Positions 30,701 through 43,171 of a DNA stretch of 64,000 nucleotides are shown in pieces. The notes beneath the pieces are model-generated. The model saw only the letters and a program-made list of their open reading frames with translations, had not been told where the DNA came from and searched no databases. The stretch comes from Tyto alba (Eukaryota > Chordata > Aves > Strigiformes > Tytonidae), in NCBI RefSeq assembly GCF_018691265.1, contig NW_024881322.1, positions 7,812,001 through 7,876,000 of the forward strand, read 5' to 3'. Numbering within the stretch: the first letter of the stretch is position 1; every line of letters begins with the position of its first letter. The position numbers and the translations under genes were made by a program.

Positions 30701-32409
30701 TATTTAGATTTTTCACTTTATCTCATTTACTATCATGGAGGAGTTGAAATACTCTCACTAAATATGAAATTAATGGCAGGCATTGACCATACTAAAAATT
30801 TTAGTTCTTGAAGTCAGAGACTGAATTTTTTAGGTGCTCAGCAGAATGCTCTGTCTTTGCACTACAAGCAGGGGGACTTACGGAGTTGAGACACTCTTGG
30901 GAAATTATAAAGTGCTTCTGTTCTTTGATTTTTTGGACCTTTTTTGACTGAAGATTGCTAAACCAAAGTTCTGTTTCTCTATGAATCTTCAACTGACTAA
31001 ACAGCTGGATATGTGAGATCCATTCAAATTTTCAAATGCTTTACTTCTAGTTTCAGACTTGTTCATCATTGTCTGTGATGAATTTTCAGCAAACTCATCT
31101 TGGTTTTGTGACTGATTATCAGAGCTGATTGACTTTCATCTTCTAGCTATGCCAGAATTTTCTAGGTGTTCTGAAAGAGTGAAGCAGTCCTGTGAAACAT
31201 TAGCTTATCTTCAACTTCTCTAGCACTTACGTCAAACTTTCCTAAGGGTCCAAGAGGCTTGAAGTCATATTCATCCCTGAATGTAGCTTTGATTTCTTTA
31301 ACTTTTTCCTGAGTCTGTCTATCTTCAGATCTGGAAGACTGCCAAAATGTATTTATGCTTTACCTTGACTTGTGTTTAGTTAAGATGGGAGTCATTTCTC
31401 CTGTAATTAGACGTATGAATTTGAAGCTTTCTTGTCAATTCCTGGGCCATGAAAAATGAAAGTAGAAAGACTCTGCTACCTAATGTTTCCAAGTTTCTCA
31501 CCATTAAGTCATCATCAAAAATTTGAAAATTGAGTTTATTTGATAAGCATTCTCTGTTTAGTGGATTGTGATGCTGCTGTTGTTCTTTGTCCCTTGCAGA
31601 ATCCAACATGGTTTTTCTTTTGTTTATTTGCTTGTGTGCTGGGAATCTTCTTGTTGTTTGTCTTTTCTGTGTTATCTAGTTAACAAACTTGTGTCACAGA
31701 TGACTAGGAGTTAGCTACATCCCTTTAAGGGTCATAATGTTTGTTTAAGAAATCATATCAGTAATTGCAAAATAATAATTGGAGCAGAATTCATGGAACT
31801 ACTTTAATGATTCAGAAGATATTTTACTGTTTGGTAAGTGATTTTAAAAAGGAACATGGAAGCAAAGTTCATTGAGTTAATATTTAACTTTTCAAACAGT
31901 AGCTCATAATATTCAAGAGTTTCTATGCTAGCATTGGTCAGCTTCAGTTCAAGAGTTTCATATACCCAAACAGGCTAACTTTTAAAAATTAGTACTAGTT
32001 TTAACATATATTTATAGATTTGTGTTTTTTCAGGCTTGTAGTGCAATTGGATTTGAAAATTAGAAGTTTTTAAAAAGGGTTTCCCTTAACCAATTTTTAA
32101 AAACCTCCTAATTTGCACGGATGAATTTTGAATGTACAAGTACATTCATGTGTGTAAGAATTAATGTGTTTTTCTACTTTCATGTTAGTCAGTATTCTAG
32201 GTTAATTTACCATCCAGAAGCGCTTACTAAAGTGCTAGCAGTATATATACTGTATATTTTTTGCCTCTGTAATACTACGTAAAGTATTTGTTTTATATGT
32301 TGTTAATTTTCTACTTCACCTGCTATTCATAGCCTTGACAAGAAACTGAAGTAATGTGTTGAGTACAAAGAACAGAGAATCATAATCCCATGTTGAAATA
32401 TTTTTAAGG

Positions 32410-32438
32410 TTTTTTTTGTTTGTTTGTTTGTTTTTTTT
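32410..32438. repeat. T-rich / (TTTG)n simple repeat
   Basis: Two T8 runs flank four tttg units, read directly. It is a low-complexity tract. Confidence 0.85.
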
Positions 32439-33970
32439 AAATCATACTATACTATTGCTCATATGTATACTAAGATGTGATGGATTTGTGTTTGCAAACT
32501 CTGCTAGGCTGTGACATCACGCAGTATAAGTTTTGTTATCTTTGTTCAGGTGAAGCTAAGTTGACTCTTACTGTATTTAGCTGCAAGAAGCAATTGTGTT
32601 ATCAAGAGAAGAATTGGGCTATGTCAAACTGTAGCCTATAGCTCCTAATAAGGCCAACTAACTGCAGTTGAAATCATTATCACACACACATTAAGGATCT
32701 TGATGTATTAATCCTGCAGTGAAAAAACATCTAGAAAGTTTTGCTGGCAAGCAATTACAGGCTGTACATGCACATTTAGCTGCTTCTGCCAGCAAAGTGT
32801 AATGTAGGGTAGGATGGATATCCAAGCAGGAGAATTTATAAAAATATGATGATGTGTCCAGACAGTTTTGTGTGCATTGACACAATTTCATTCTTTCTAA
32901 AATGCACAAAATTCTTACAAAGAATATATCCAAATATTGTATTTATATCTCCAGTTATTCATTATTCATCAGTAGGTGTATGTGTGGCATGGATTATTCA
33001 TGTCATATAAAGCTCAGAAGCCTCTGGAACACTAAAATTAATGAGAATAACAAGAATTTGGAATTCTCTGTGATATAGTATACTTGCAATTGTGAGCTAA
33101 AACTGATTAAAATTACAGTATGATTAAAAACCTTCCAAAAAGTTACCATTCTTTTATTTATAAATCATCAGAAAATTAACTTGATTCTTAAGGATGTATA
33201 TAATCCCAAATGGTAGTGTAATACCATGATTTATGAAGGACATGCCCTTTGTTTTATTTTGAATGATAGATATACAATAGAGTATAACTAGAAAGTAATT
33301 ACAATAATGTCTTTTATGCATCTCACTTTGAAAATATTTAAGAATGTAGTTAAAACACTACAGTTGTAAAAAGAATGAGTTGTATATTCACCAATTATCT
33401 AACTACCCACTATTTAATTTGAGAACCACATAGTAGCTACTGTCCAGCCTTGCATGTTGTTAGCAATTAATGAGATAATAAAGATCTTGCACACTTGGTG
33501 TTGGGAGTTACAACTGAAGGAAAAATCATTCAACATGTTGCTTTATTCTTAGATTTTAACTCTAATTGTTCAGCATACCCACCATCTGTCTGAGTGATTC
33601 ATGCCTCTGGCTGTACTTTGCTGAAGTAAAGATTTAGGACAGTCGGAATACTCTTTAACAAAAATGTGAAGTGTTATGAAGTGAAAAATGAGATGAGCTT
33701 ATGAGTTATCCATCCCTTTGTACACCTTCTCCTTTACATTTTTATGTATTTCATTGTATTGTATTTCATTGAACATACTGTTCAAATTGTTTAGGCAAAT
33801 ATTAGTTGACTTGAAATAGTCTACTGTCCATGCCACACATCAGAAATTATCAGAAACTTAAATTTATGGATATATCTATTGCTGAGTATAAATAGAAGTT
33901 ACAGATTGGCTGTTGGATGTTATGGCTAATGAAGGAGCCAACATTTAATTTCTTTTCTGTTGCATAATAT

Positions 33971-34405
33971 AGAATCATAGAATCATTTAGGTTGGAAAAG
34001 AGCCTTAAGATCATCAAGTCCAACTGTAAAGCTAACACTGGCAAGTCCACCCCTAAACCATGTCCCTAAGTGCCACATCTACACATCTTTTAAATACCTC
34101 CAGAATGGTGACTTCACCACTTCCCTGGGCAGCCTGTTCCAATGCTTGACAACCCTTTCTGTAAAGAATTGTTTCCTAATATCCAATCTAAACCTTCCCT
34201 TGTGCAACTTGAGGCTGTTTCCTCTCCTCCTATCACTTTTTACTTGGGAAAAGAGACCAACGCCTACCTCGCTACAACCTCCTTTCAGATAGTTGTAGAG
34301 AGCGATAAGGTCTGCCCTGAGCCTCCTTTTTTCCAGGCTAAACACCCCCAGTTCCCTCAGCTGCTCCTCACTGGTCTTGTTCTCTAGACCCTTCACCAGT
34401 TTCAT
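33971..34405 (-). mobile_element. CR1 LINE, 3' fragment (5'-truncated)
   Basis: The left edge reads agaatcatagaatca, the reverse complement of the CR1 3' end (ATTCTATG-type repeats), then the gttggaaaagagccttaagatcatcaag block of CR1 3' UTRs. On the minus strand, codons 34405 down to 34079 still encode the C-terminal part of the CR1 reverse-transcriptase ORF, including [15 protein letters not shown] and [11 protein letters not shown]. Only the last ~435 bp are present, the usual 5'-truncated state, so it is immobile. A ~108-codon frame is still open, suggesting moderate age. It is antisense to LARS2. Confidence 0.93.
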
Positions 34406-35095
34406 TGCTGGTTGCTTATAATAAATTTATTATTATAATATTATTATATGTATTTTGAATTTAATATGAACCCTTATGATTTCGGTTGGGGTTTTTTACA
34501 GGACGATATCATCTAAAGATTCCACTCAATTTCACAGTCTGTTGTGCTTGGTAAAATATCAGTATGAAATACAAAAAATACAGGGGCAGCTGGAAACTCT
34601 ACTTTGCCATTTTAAGTCAGAGCTTGAAAATTTTAGGACATGTAAATATCTTTTGTCTGACTGCCATCTCCAGGCTATTGTCTAGAACAACTAATCCAAT
34701 GTAGGCTTCATACCTGTTAGCACATCTCTTACAGATCTGTAGTTTTGTTCAGCTCATTAGGTCACTTATCGTTCCCACAATTTACACTCATTTGGTATAT
34801 TTTCTCTTTGTTTTCTTCTAAGAGTTTTGGTTTGTGTTTAAGGTTTAGTCCATTCAAAAGAAAGGCCTCTTGTAATAACAACAGGGTCTCTGTTGAAGAT
34901 GACATGCCTGTCTGGCTTGTACTATGTTAATTCTGTTCTCAAAGAGGTGAATTTGAGGTAGCAGCAGTATAAAAACATGTCTTTCGATGTTTTTACCAGC
35001 ACCTTAACATTTTGCTGTTAGTTATAATTAAACTCAGTCTTAATTTGTATGCTTATAATAGCTGAATGTCCTAATTCTTTCTTTTATTGCATCAG

Positions 35096-35203
35096 GCTAT
35101 GTTTGATGCTTTGTCTGATCTCCCTGAGTGGTATGGTATAAAAGAAATGCAAGCAAATTGGATAGGTGACTGCGTTGGATGCTTTCTTGACTTTTTGATA
35201 AAA
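35096..35203 (+). CDS. LARS2: LARS2 exon e: CP1 insertion, N-terminal part
   Basis: The acceptor is ttattgcatcag and the donor AAA|GTAAGT. It has 36 codons, phase 0 at both ends, starting [35 protein letters not shown] matches the LeuRS block LPxWPxxVKxMQxNWIG just before the CP1 editing domain. It follows an 11.7-kb intron, the largest in the window. Confidence 0.95.
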
Positions 35204-36730
35204 GTAAGTCAGAATTTTCAATGCTTCTATCTTGGTTGGGCTAACCACAACCTCTGAAATGCGTGTTGGGAATGGATTTTCAGATCTGAAAAAGCTTGAA
35301 ACCTACTGAAAGATATTATTGTATGTTCATGCCCAGACCAGTACAGATTCCTGAAGAACACCACTTGTGGGTTGAAGAGATACTCCCTGCTGTCCTCCTT
35401 TGGGAGGGGTTTGTGTGTTCAGGTGCAACATTGGCTGCAAATTGGCTGTGTGTATTTATGCCAAAATACATGCCAGCTAATAAGCATTCCTGAAAGCCAG
35501 GACATTGAGGGGAGCAGTGCCAGGAGCAGTACCAAGTGGCACTGCACAAGTCAGCTGAGATCTAGGTGGACTTTTGCTCCTACTTGCACAGCACGTTCTC
35601 TGTCAGACCCAGGCTGACCTCAGGCAAGCCACTTTTCTTGCATTTGTCCATTACTTCATTTACTACAAACAGTAATTAAAATAAAGAAAACTACACAATT
35701 AGGTAGTGATGGATCTACAGAGAAGTCTAGGTAGAAAGAAATGAGAGGAATGAAAAAGAAACCTTAAGAAAGTTATAATTATCTACAGAAGGACTTCAGA
35801 TTTTGCCATTTTTCTCAGGAGATGCCAAAGGTTTCTTAAATATGGTCGTGACAGAAGACATTTTCAGAGACCCTGATGGAATTTCAGCCCTTGTGCTTCA
35901 AAGCTTTATTGTGCTTATTTTCTCTGGTATAACATTTTAAAAGTGACTTCTTATTTTAAATTACTGAAATTTTGGGAACTTCAAATTGAGACAGCTTAAA
36001 CTTTCTTAATACCTGTGAATTGCACACTGATAAAGGTGCATTTTTGTATTTAAGTTGTTTTTATCGTTTGTTTCTGAAAATATATATCAATACCTGTTGT
36101 AGAAAAATCTCCTTCTAAGACCCACATACACTCCACAGTTAAGTGACCTAAAATATAAAGCCTGTTGATAGTGCCAAGTGGTATTTCATATGCATCTTCT
36201 AAGTTTATTACTCATATGTCATGTGCAGTTGTTTTAATGTTGTGCCACAGTTTATTATTTTATTCCTGTACGTAAGTTGCAGCATTGACTTCATCACAGA
36301 AGTTTGGTGGAAAGCCTGGTAGCTGAAAAAATCTTAAATTCTCTTTAGATTTCAGAGGTAACTTCTCATTTCTGTTTCTTGGAAACAGAGCATGCTTATT
36401 AAAAGTGAATAGAAGGATTCCAGGTTACTTAACCAAGGATTGAATCTAGCTCGGTAGCACAATGTAGTATTACATATGATTTTAGAAAAATGTTTAAATA
36501 GGTATGTTTGGATAAACTGAGTCAAGACTGCAAAGCAATTTTCTCAAGGTCTTACAAGACAATTTTGTCAAAATTTGATTCTGGAAACTTCCTGTAGTGT
36601 GAATATGTCTGGTTTTGATATTCAGAACTGTGTGTTTCTACAGGATGATGTAGATTTGTTAGTTGCATAAAAAGGAAGGGGAATCTAAACCCACTGCACT
36701 TCCAATGGGGATTTTTCTGCTCTTTTTCAG
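35204..36730 (+). other. LARS2: LARS2 intron between exons e and f
   Basis: The 1.5-kb intron has a slightly GC-richer patch at about 35290-35630 containing short overlapping open frames on both strands. I could not match these to any protein or repeat. Nothing else was seen. Confidence 0.8.
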
Positions 36731-36890
36731 GTTAATGGTAAAGTAACAGGAGAGAAGCTAGCGGCTTACACCTATACGCCTGAAGCCATTTATGGAGCTT
36801 CCCATTTATATATTTTACCGACTCACAGACTGCTGCATGGGGATAGCAGTCTCAAGGAAGTCTTTCAGAGGGAGTTCATCCCAGGGAAAG
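36731..36890 (+). CDS. LARS2: LARS2 exon f: CP1 domain, degenerate editing motif
   Basis: The acceptor is ctctttttcag and the donor AAAG|GTGATA. It has 53 codons plus one base, entering in phase 0. It contains [13 protein letters not shown], which aligns with the threonine-rich editing motif of bacterial LeuRS (TTRPDTFMG in E. coli). The Arg is lost, the Asp is Glu, and the Thr that gates leucine in the editing pocket is Ala. The human mitochondrial enzyme has the same kind of degeneration and is reported to lack post-transfer editing. I infer that this protein also relies on its synthetic site for fidelity. Confidence 0.93.
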
Positions 36891-39484
36891 GTGATATTTT
36901 TCTCGTACTACATTTTGTTGTAGAAGAGTAACAATTTTAGGGAATGATATTCAGAATGTGTGTCAAGTGGAGCAAGAGCTGGTCCTGTTGAGAGGGAACA
37001 GATCTTTTCGTTCTTGGTATATGTCAAACAGTAGCACATCAGCCTGTCCTTGCTTCAGATGTTGTAAGAGCAGCTACGTTAGAATTCTTCCTTTCATAAT
37101 GGCTGTAACACTTCATAGTATACAAAAGCAATGGAACAGATTCTTGTTTCCTCATTTACTAGAAGTGAATAGTCCAACTCTGCTATGTCAGACCATAGGA
37201 AAGTCTTATGGCTAAAGGATAATTTGTCATTAGCCCTAAGACAGCAGAACCAGCTCTTGCACCAGCCATGATCTCTTCCTGTCATAGGGAATATAAAGAG
37301 GGCAATAGATCACCAATACACAGCAAAGTGAATCACTGATAGGTAACAAAATAATACTCTGCTGTGCAGATCCTTAGTTAATACAAGACTCTAACGGAGT
37401 AAATTCAGAGTATCTCTATGGCAGACCATGATTTGTACAAAGGATGCAAATAAGTGGTAATTCTGTAATTGGTGTTAACTGGTTTCCAGAAGGGTCCTAC
37501 CACCAATTCTGCCTGTATTTAGCATCCCTGGCCTACTGGTTTTGTGTTGTTTGGAAAACCTGAAAATTACAAGATTAAATACAATGTATAATGAATATTT
37601 TTTGTTTCTACTTCAGGCTGGTGTTCGGTGTTTATTTTTTTCCTCACTCTTAAAGATGAGACTTTATTGTTTATAAACATCTGATGTCAACAGCAATCAA
37701 GCAGGAATCTTGTGGGAAACTGTGATGGTTACACAGAAACTGCTTTATATTTGAGTGCTTCATTTCTGTAACCTTAAAAAAGTTTGCTTGCTAGCAGAAA
37801 AAAATGGCTCCTGGATGAGTTGAGCGTGTAGAGCATGTAAAGCCAGTGTTTCAGAGCTGAGCAAAGCCTGGAGAATTTTTGTTAAGGAACAAAGGAACAA
37901 ATTTGCAGTTCTTACAGTTCAGCCAAGTCAAAGCAGTAACTGCAGAAACGCACATCCATGCATGTGCCTGTATCTTTGTTGGATCTTGTGCTTTAAGCCA
38001 AACCACACGAGTGCAAAATTTGTTTTTAATAAGGACAACAGTATATTTTTTTCTATTATTTTTATATGGAAGTACTTGGAAAGGATTTTTTGTGTCTGTT
38101 AACAATAAACTTTACCTTTTGGTTGAGCTAAACTTAGAAACTCTCATTCAGAATAATGACAGCCATAAGTCCTTGAAAAAGAGGCACAATTCCAGAATCT
38201 TAACTCTGCTATTGTTGTAATAATGATATGAGAAAATGAGCGCAAGAAAGAGTGTCTTCATAAACTGGAGTTATTATTTTGAGTTCCAGCATAAAATCAA
38301 AATTATTGCTGGGTGGAGGAGAGGTTATTTTTAAAAGCAGACTGTACTACCCACTCAGCTTCCTGTTAATGAGGCTTTTTGGGTAGTTGCTTTTAAAAAG
38401 TGAAATGATTCCTTTTATATTTTTTTTAAACACAAAGAGGAAAGCTATGTGCAGTGTTTTGAATGTGGGAGTTTTTCTCTAGAATATGGATATCTCAGAC
38501 ACCTGAAATTTGAAAAAGCAGTAATTATAAATAAATAAATACATCCCTTGTATTAAGAAGAGTGATGAGATATAGTAGCTGTATTCTCTAAAATGCTGTT
38601 ACTTTATTTCAAGCAGATTTCATGCATTGCAATACAAGCCTAAGACTTCCCTCAGCTTAGCTATGAAGATAGGTGAAAGGAAGCTCTTAGCAGTCTGTAT
38701 TGTAATTATTTTAATTATAATCAACTTAAAGGCCTTGGAAAAGTTAGAAATGGGTCCAAATTGAGGTCTGGGGTTTGAATCCCCAGAAATTGGAGTATTC
38801 AAATTTTATTTTCTTCTTGCTGAGCCACCCAAGCTATACATTGTAAATCAATTTCAGTTTATCAAAGTTCTCACCTTTGATTCTCTCCTCTTCTGTCTCC
38901 CCTTCCCTATGGACATTGGGCTCTTCCTCTCTAATATGAATATGAATATTCTGTCTGAAAATCAGTGAGTTATTTAGGTGGGTTTTTTTACACTGGTCTG
39001 TATTTCTCATGCCTTGCAGTTCTTCAGTGAGAAAGCAAATTGTAAGTGTAGGATGTATGCTCCCCTTCAGTTTCATCTAAATAACTAGATTTTTTTTTGC
39101 ATAAATTTGTAATAATGTATGCTAGTATATAATTCAGGGTTTACTAGAGCCAATTCATACAGCTTTGCAGCAGGCTTGCATTTTGGTCAAGGACTCAATT
39201 TCCTTATTATAATCCAAATCTTACTCTGTTTTTACACAGGTGTTAGTTATGTTTTCTATTCATGAAGATTTTATCAGTCTGACTTACTGAAGATTTTGAT
39301 ATGTTTGAGCTTTTCAGAAATGTGATTAGGCTTTTCGTTTTCTTTCTTTTTCATTATTTTTTAAACAAAATTGTAATTTAAATTTAATACATGTTTAAGA
39401 TAAACTGAGTTCTAACAGTAAGTAATGTTCTTGGCCTATCTTCTGCCATATTTTACTTATCATGATCATTACATTTGTTTTCAG
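36891..39484 (+). other. LARS2: LARS2 intron between exons f and g
   Basis: This is a 2.6-kb AT-rich intron. Short open frames at 36958-37215 and 37851-38220 show no recognisable similarity. No repeat was recognised. Confidence 0.8.
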
Positions 39485-39589
39485 ACTCACTTACTTCAGT
39501 GACAGCTGTGAATTTGCTTACCAATCAGGAGATTCCTGTAGTCATCTCAGCAAAAAACAATTTAGAGAATTTTCTTGATACTAAAATAG
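39485..39589 (+). CDS. LARS2: LARS2 exon g: CP1 domain
   Basis: The acceptor is tgttttcag and the donor ATAG|GTATGT. It is 105 nt: two bases finish an Asp codon, then 34 codons (starting [20 protein letters not shown]) and one base of a Gly codon. It corresponds to the CP1 stretch that in bacterial enzymes holds the GTGAVMAVPxHDxRD loop. Here that loop is not recognisable. The assignment rests on frame continuity between exons f and h and on the TNQEIPVVI similarity to the vertebrate mitochondrial protein. Confidence 0.9.
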
Positions 39590-41803
39590 GTATGTGACAT
39601 TTAATGTGTAAGTACAATAGTATAGTTTTCAGTTGCTCCGTTGGAGCACGAGATACTGTTGTGGTAAACCACTGAACACAGTGGCTCTCTTCTGGACTTT
39701 GGAACTCTGTTCTTCATTCCTGTTCTTCATTAGTGAAGAAGGAAGGGAAAAGTAGCTATGTGACTCTGTCTGGGGGAAGAGATTTACAGGATGATTAATT
39801 TTAATGGAAGCATTATAAAATTAGTACATTTAATGAGCTAAATTTGAGGATCTGCATATCTTAAGAGGATTGATTACTTACAGTGCATGTGTATTTGTGT
39901 CTTGCCATCCTTAATCAAAACAGAACTGTACCATTGTTTGATGTAAGTATTTTGCAAGCAACACAAACTTTTAACTTCTTGTATGTCTTATGTTTACATA
40001 AATGATGTGTGTTCTTATAGAGAAATGTTTCAGACAGTAAACGTACAAAATTTTCAAGTTTGACTTTATCTGTTAATATTTATGTTGAGGTCAGTGAATA
40101 GGTAATAATTTTGTTCAGCTAGTCTTGGACAGTTTTCTTGGAACCTTTACCTCAAAGGGAAGCATTCCCATAATTTAAGGCACCTAATTTCGGATTGAGG
40201 ATCCATAAATGGAAGCGGAAGGGTGTTGCTAGAGGATACTCTGAGTCGCCAGGAGTGGGCTTCTGTTCTCAAAGCTGTCCTAGGAAGCAGACTGTCTTAC
40301 TCCTTTCCTGTACAGGGAGCCTAGTCCCTCAACTTGGGCAGCTAAGTACATATAGTTAGATGATGTGACTGTCCTTCTAAGTAAAATTAGAAATTGTACT
40401 AACTTTTTAAAATGGTGTCCATTTTAATCTGCAACCACCAAGCTTTTTGTTTACTCTTATGTTTTGCTAGGGTCTCATCTCTGCTGCACTGAGCATGCAA
40501 TGTTCTGTGCCACACCTAATAGGAAACAGTTATCTCTTCTTCCCCCTTTCCACTACCTTCCTTATTCCTTAACTCGCTTTTTTACCCTCCCTGTTGTTGA
40601 TACTTTGTTCCTGCCCTGGAGCTGCTATTTTCTTTTCTACACCACTGCCTCCATTGTCTGTTCCTGCACAACAACTGGACTGGATAAAACCAGCTGACTG
40701 TGCAAAAATGTCTTGGATGACCCTCACAAGGTGGATGGAAATTATCCACTTGGGCTGTATACCTTACAATATGCCTGCATCTTACACTTCAGAAATGAAT
40801 CTGGTTTTGAGAACCAGAACCTTTCCTTGTGTCAGAGAAGCCAAATAATTGAGATATCTTATCTTATTTTTTATTAAAAGCTTCCAGCTTGCTCACTGAC
40901 ATGTACCTTGGCCTTATGTCTGTTGGAAACAGGCCAGCTCTCCCCAGGAAGTTCTGGATGCCAGCTGTTGAGCTTTGCAAATGTGCATTAATAGCATCAT
41001 CTTTTCAAAAGAAGGAAGGCCAAAAAGTGAGACCTGCTTTTTTCCACTTGCAGAGCATATTGTGAAGCCACCTGTTGCAGGCTGCAGGGCTCTTTGACAA
41101 ATTAAGATACATACATTATTCTATAATAGGGCCTTGAAATGGGAAGAGTGTACATCTGCTGGAAAGATAAAATAGCGATTCTGTATTTTGCTAGTTAAGG
41201 AGTTATTTGTCACAGGGGAGTTTTGCTTGATTTTCTTTAGTTATCTGCTTCCAAACTTCCATATATTGACAGAGTTAACATATAGCAGGCATTTTGTTGC
41301 CTAAACAAAGATAAATGTTACGCTGGTTTTGAATCAAGAAGTTTGTATGTTAATAATTCTAATGTGCTCAGCAATATTTTCAGAGGTTTTGTCTGTAGTT
41401 TTCACTAACTTAATGTTGTCATTGGCTTGTCAGAATAAGTTTCTTTGCCTTTTAAAAACGACAGCAGTTGTGGAAGATAGTTCAAAACATTAAATACATT
41501 ATCACTGAAATGAAAAAATATGCAGAAGGATGTATCTGTGGAAATAATAAATCTGTTAGTATCTCAATGTTATTTCAGAACACGTGATGATGAAATTAAG
41601 AGATATCTTAACTTGCCTTGTAAGGTAGTCCTCCAAAGTAGAACTGAGACGTACGAACTAAGTTTTTTTTTTTAAACTCCTTTGGGCAAACAGAAGTCAT
41701 TATAAAGAGAATGTCATAGAAATAAAATATTTTATCCTCAAACTGATGATTGATATCCATGGTAGTCAATCTCAGAGCTGATTTATTTTTTCTCCCCTTC
41801 TAG
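39590..41803 (+). other. LARS2: LARS2 intron between exons g and h
   Basis: The 2.2-kb intron has a pyrimidine-rich, moderately GC stretch at about 40464-40850. No exon or mobile element was recognised. Confidence 0.8.
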
Positions 41804-41919
41804 GAATTCCTAGTACTAGTGCAGAAGATGCTGCAGTAGCTACGAGTTTGGGGATTTCTTTCACTGAAGTCATTGAGACGTTGCCAAATGGTTTGGAGAA
41901 AATCATTAATTCGTCAGAG
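41804..41919 (+). CDS. LARS2: LARS2 exon h: CP1 domain, C-terminal part
   Basis: The acceptor is ccccttctag and the donor GAG|GTGGGT. It is 116 nt: two bases finish a Gly codon, then 38 codons to phase 0. It starts IPSTSAEDAAVATSLGISF and contains FTEVIETLPNG. GIPSTSxEDxxxAxxLG occupies the position of the bacterial GHDQRDYEFAxxYGL editing-site segment, with only one acidic residue kept. This agrees with the degenerate editing site in exon f. Confidence 0.92.
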
Positions 41920-42887
41920 GTGGGTATACAAGTATGGAGTTCTTTTTACAATAGCAACGCAAACTAAATCTGTTTTCTCAAGAGTGCCAAATACTTAATA
42001 TGATTAAAGGGATTTTTTATTTTTTTAAGAATCAAGCCAGGCTTATGCTACCAAATTTCTAGGACTAATTTAATGATGAAATATGTTGGCTCTTCTGTAG
42101 CAATGAAAGTTTTTTCCTTTTCTACATGAGAGGAGGGTACAGTATTGGCCTGAGTTCTATAATGGAAACTGAATAATTAAACCCATGTTAAAAGTTGATT
42201 CTTATTTCATCATCTTAATAGATTTTTGAGCTAAATATTAACATATTAGTCCTTTTTCCATGTATTCACTGAAATGTGGTGTAAGCCTTTATGGTAACAT
42301 GCCTGCCTGAAGTGACATAGAAATCTTATCTTTAAATAAGATATATATGGTGTTATAGATCTTGAAAAAATGCATTTGATAATAGACACAAAGCTTATTT
42401 TCTGTTATATTACAGGTAGGATCTTAAGTGGTTAAGATGTATGTGAAAGCAAGAATAGAAAAACCTAAAATGAATGCAGGAGAACGCAAACTGTTTTACT
42501 GTTTTAATTTCCACAGTCTTTAGCTTGTGTTGGTGGTATTTTTGAAGTTTCAGCATACAGCAGTCAATTAAAAGATCAGAAGTAAATGCACATATCTACC
42601 AATAAAGACTGAAGGAGTCTACAAGATTCTTTCTCAACCTTGATCTATTCAGACCATCAAGACCATTACCCTTTGAGCAAGAGAGTTTGAATGAGTAGTT
42701 TGTATGTGAATAGTCTCTTGGATAGGAGGATGTTAAACAGCGGGAAGGGTGAAATTAATATGAGACTCATAAACTTTGACTCTCAGAAACTGCATTTGTG
42801 ACTTTTTTTTTTGTCTGTTCTTGCATTTGCACTGACAGCAAATGTAAATCTTTTTTTCTTCTTCTGCTTCTCTTGTTTTTTAATCAG
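41920..42887 (+). other. LARS2: LARS2 intron between exons h and i
   Basis: This 968-bp intron is the shortest in the window, with no recognisable features. It ends in a long pyrimidine tract (42851-42880) before the taatcag acceptor. Confidence 0.85.
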
Positions 42888-43171
42888 ATCACAGGCATGA
42901 CTCGGCAGGAGGCTCTAAAAGCTATTACTCAGCAGGCCAAAAATAAAAAAATAGGTGGAGACCTAACAAGTGACAAGTTAAGAGACTGGTTAATATCTCG
43001 GCAGCGGTACTGGGGAACACCTATTCCTATCATTCACTGCCAGACGTGCGGCACTGTCCCCGTACCTTATGAAGACTTACCTGTGGTGCTGCCCAGTGTA
43101 GCCACCTTCACAGGGAAGGGAGCTTCACCTTTACAAACAGCTCCAGAATGGGTGAACTGTTCCTGTCCGAG
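42888..43171 (+). CDS. LARS2: LARS2 exon i: return to catalytic core and Cys-rich insert
   Basis: The acceptor is tttttaatcag and the donor CCGAG|GTAAGC. It is the largest coding exon here, 94 codons plus two bases. It encodes the end of CP1 ([13 protein letters not shown]), then [19 protein letters not shown], the class Ia block that re-enters the Rossmann fold. HCQTCG and, near the end, NCSCPR resemble the paired cysteines of the zinc insert found before TMDTFVDS in many LeuRS enzymes. The middle part ([17 protein letters not shown]) matches the family's LPVxLP..GKGxxPL segment. Confidence 0.96.
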
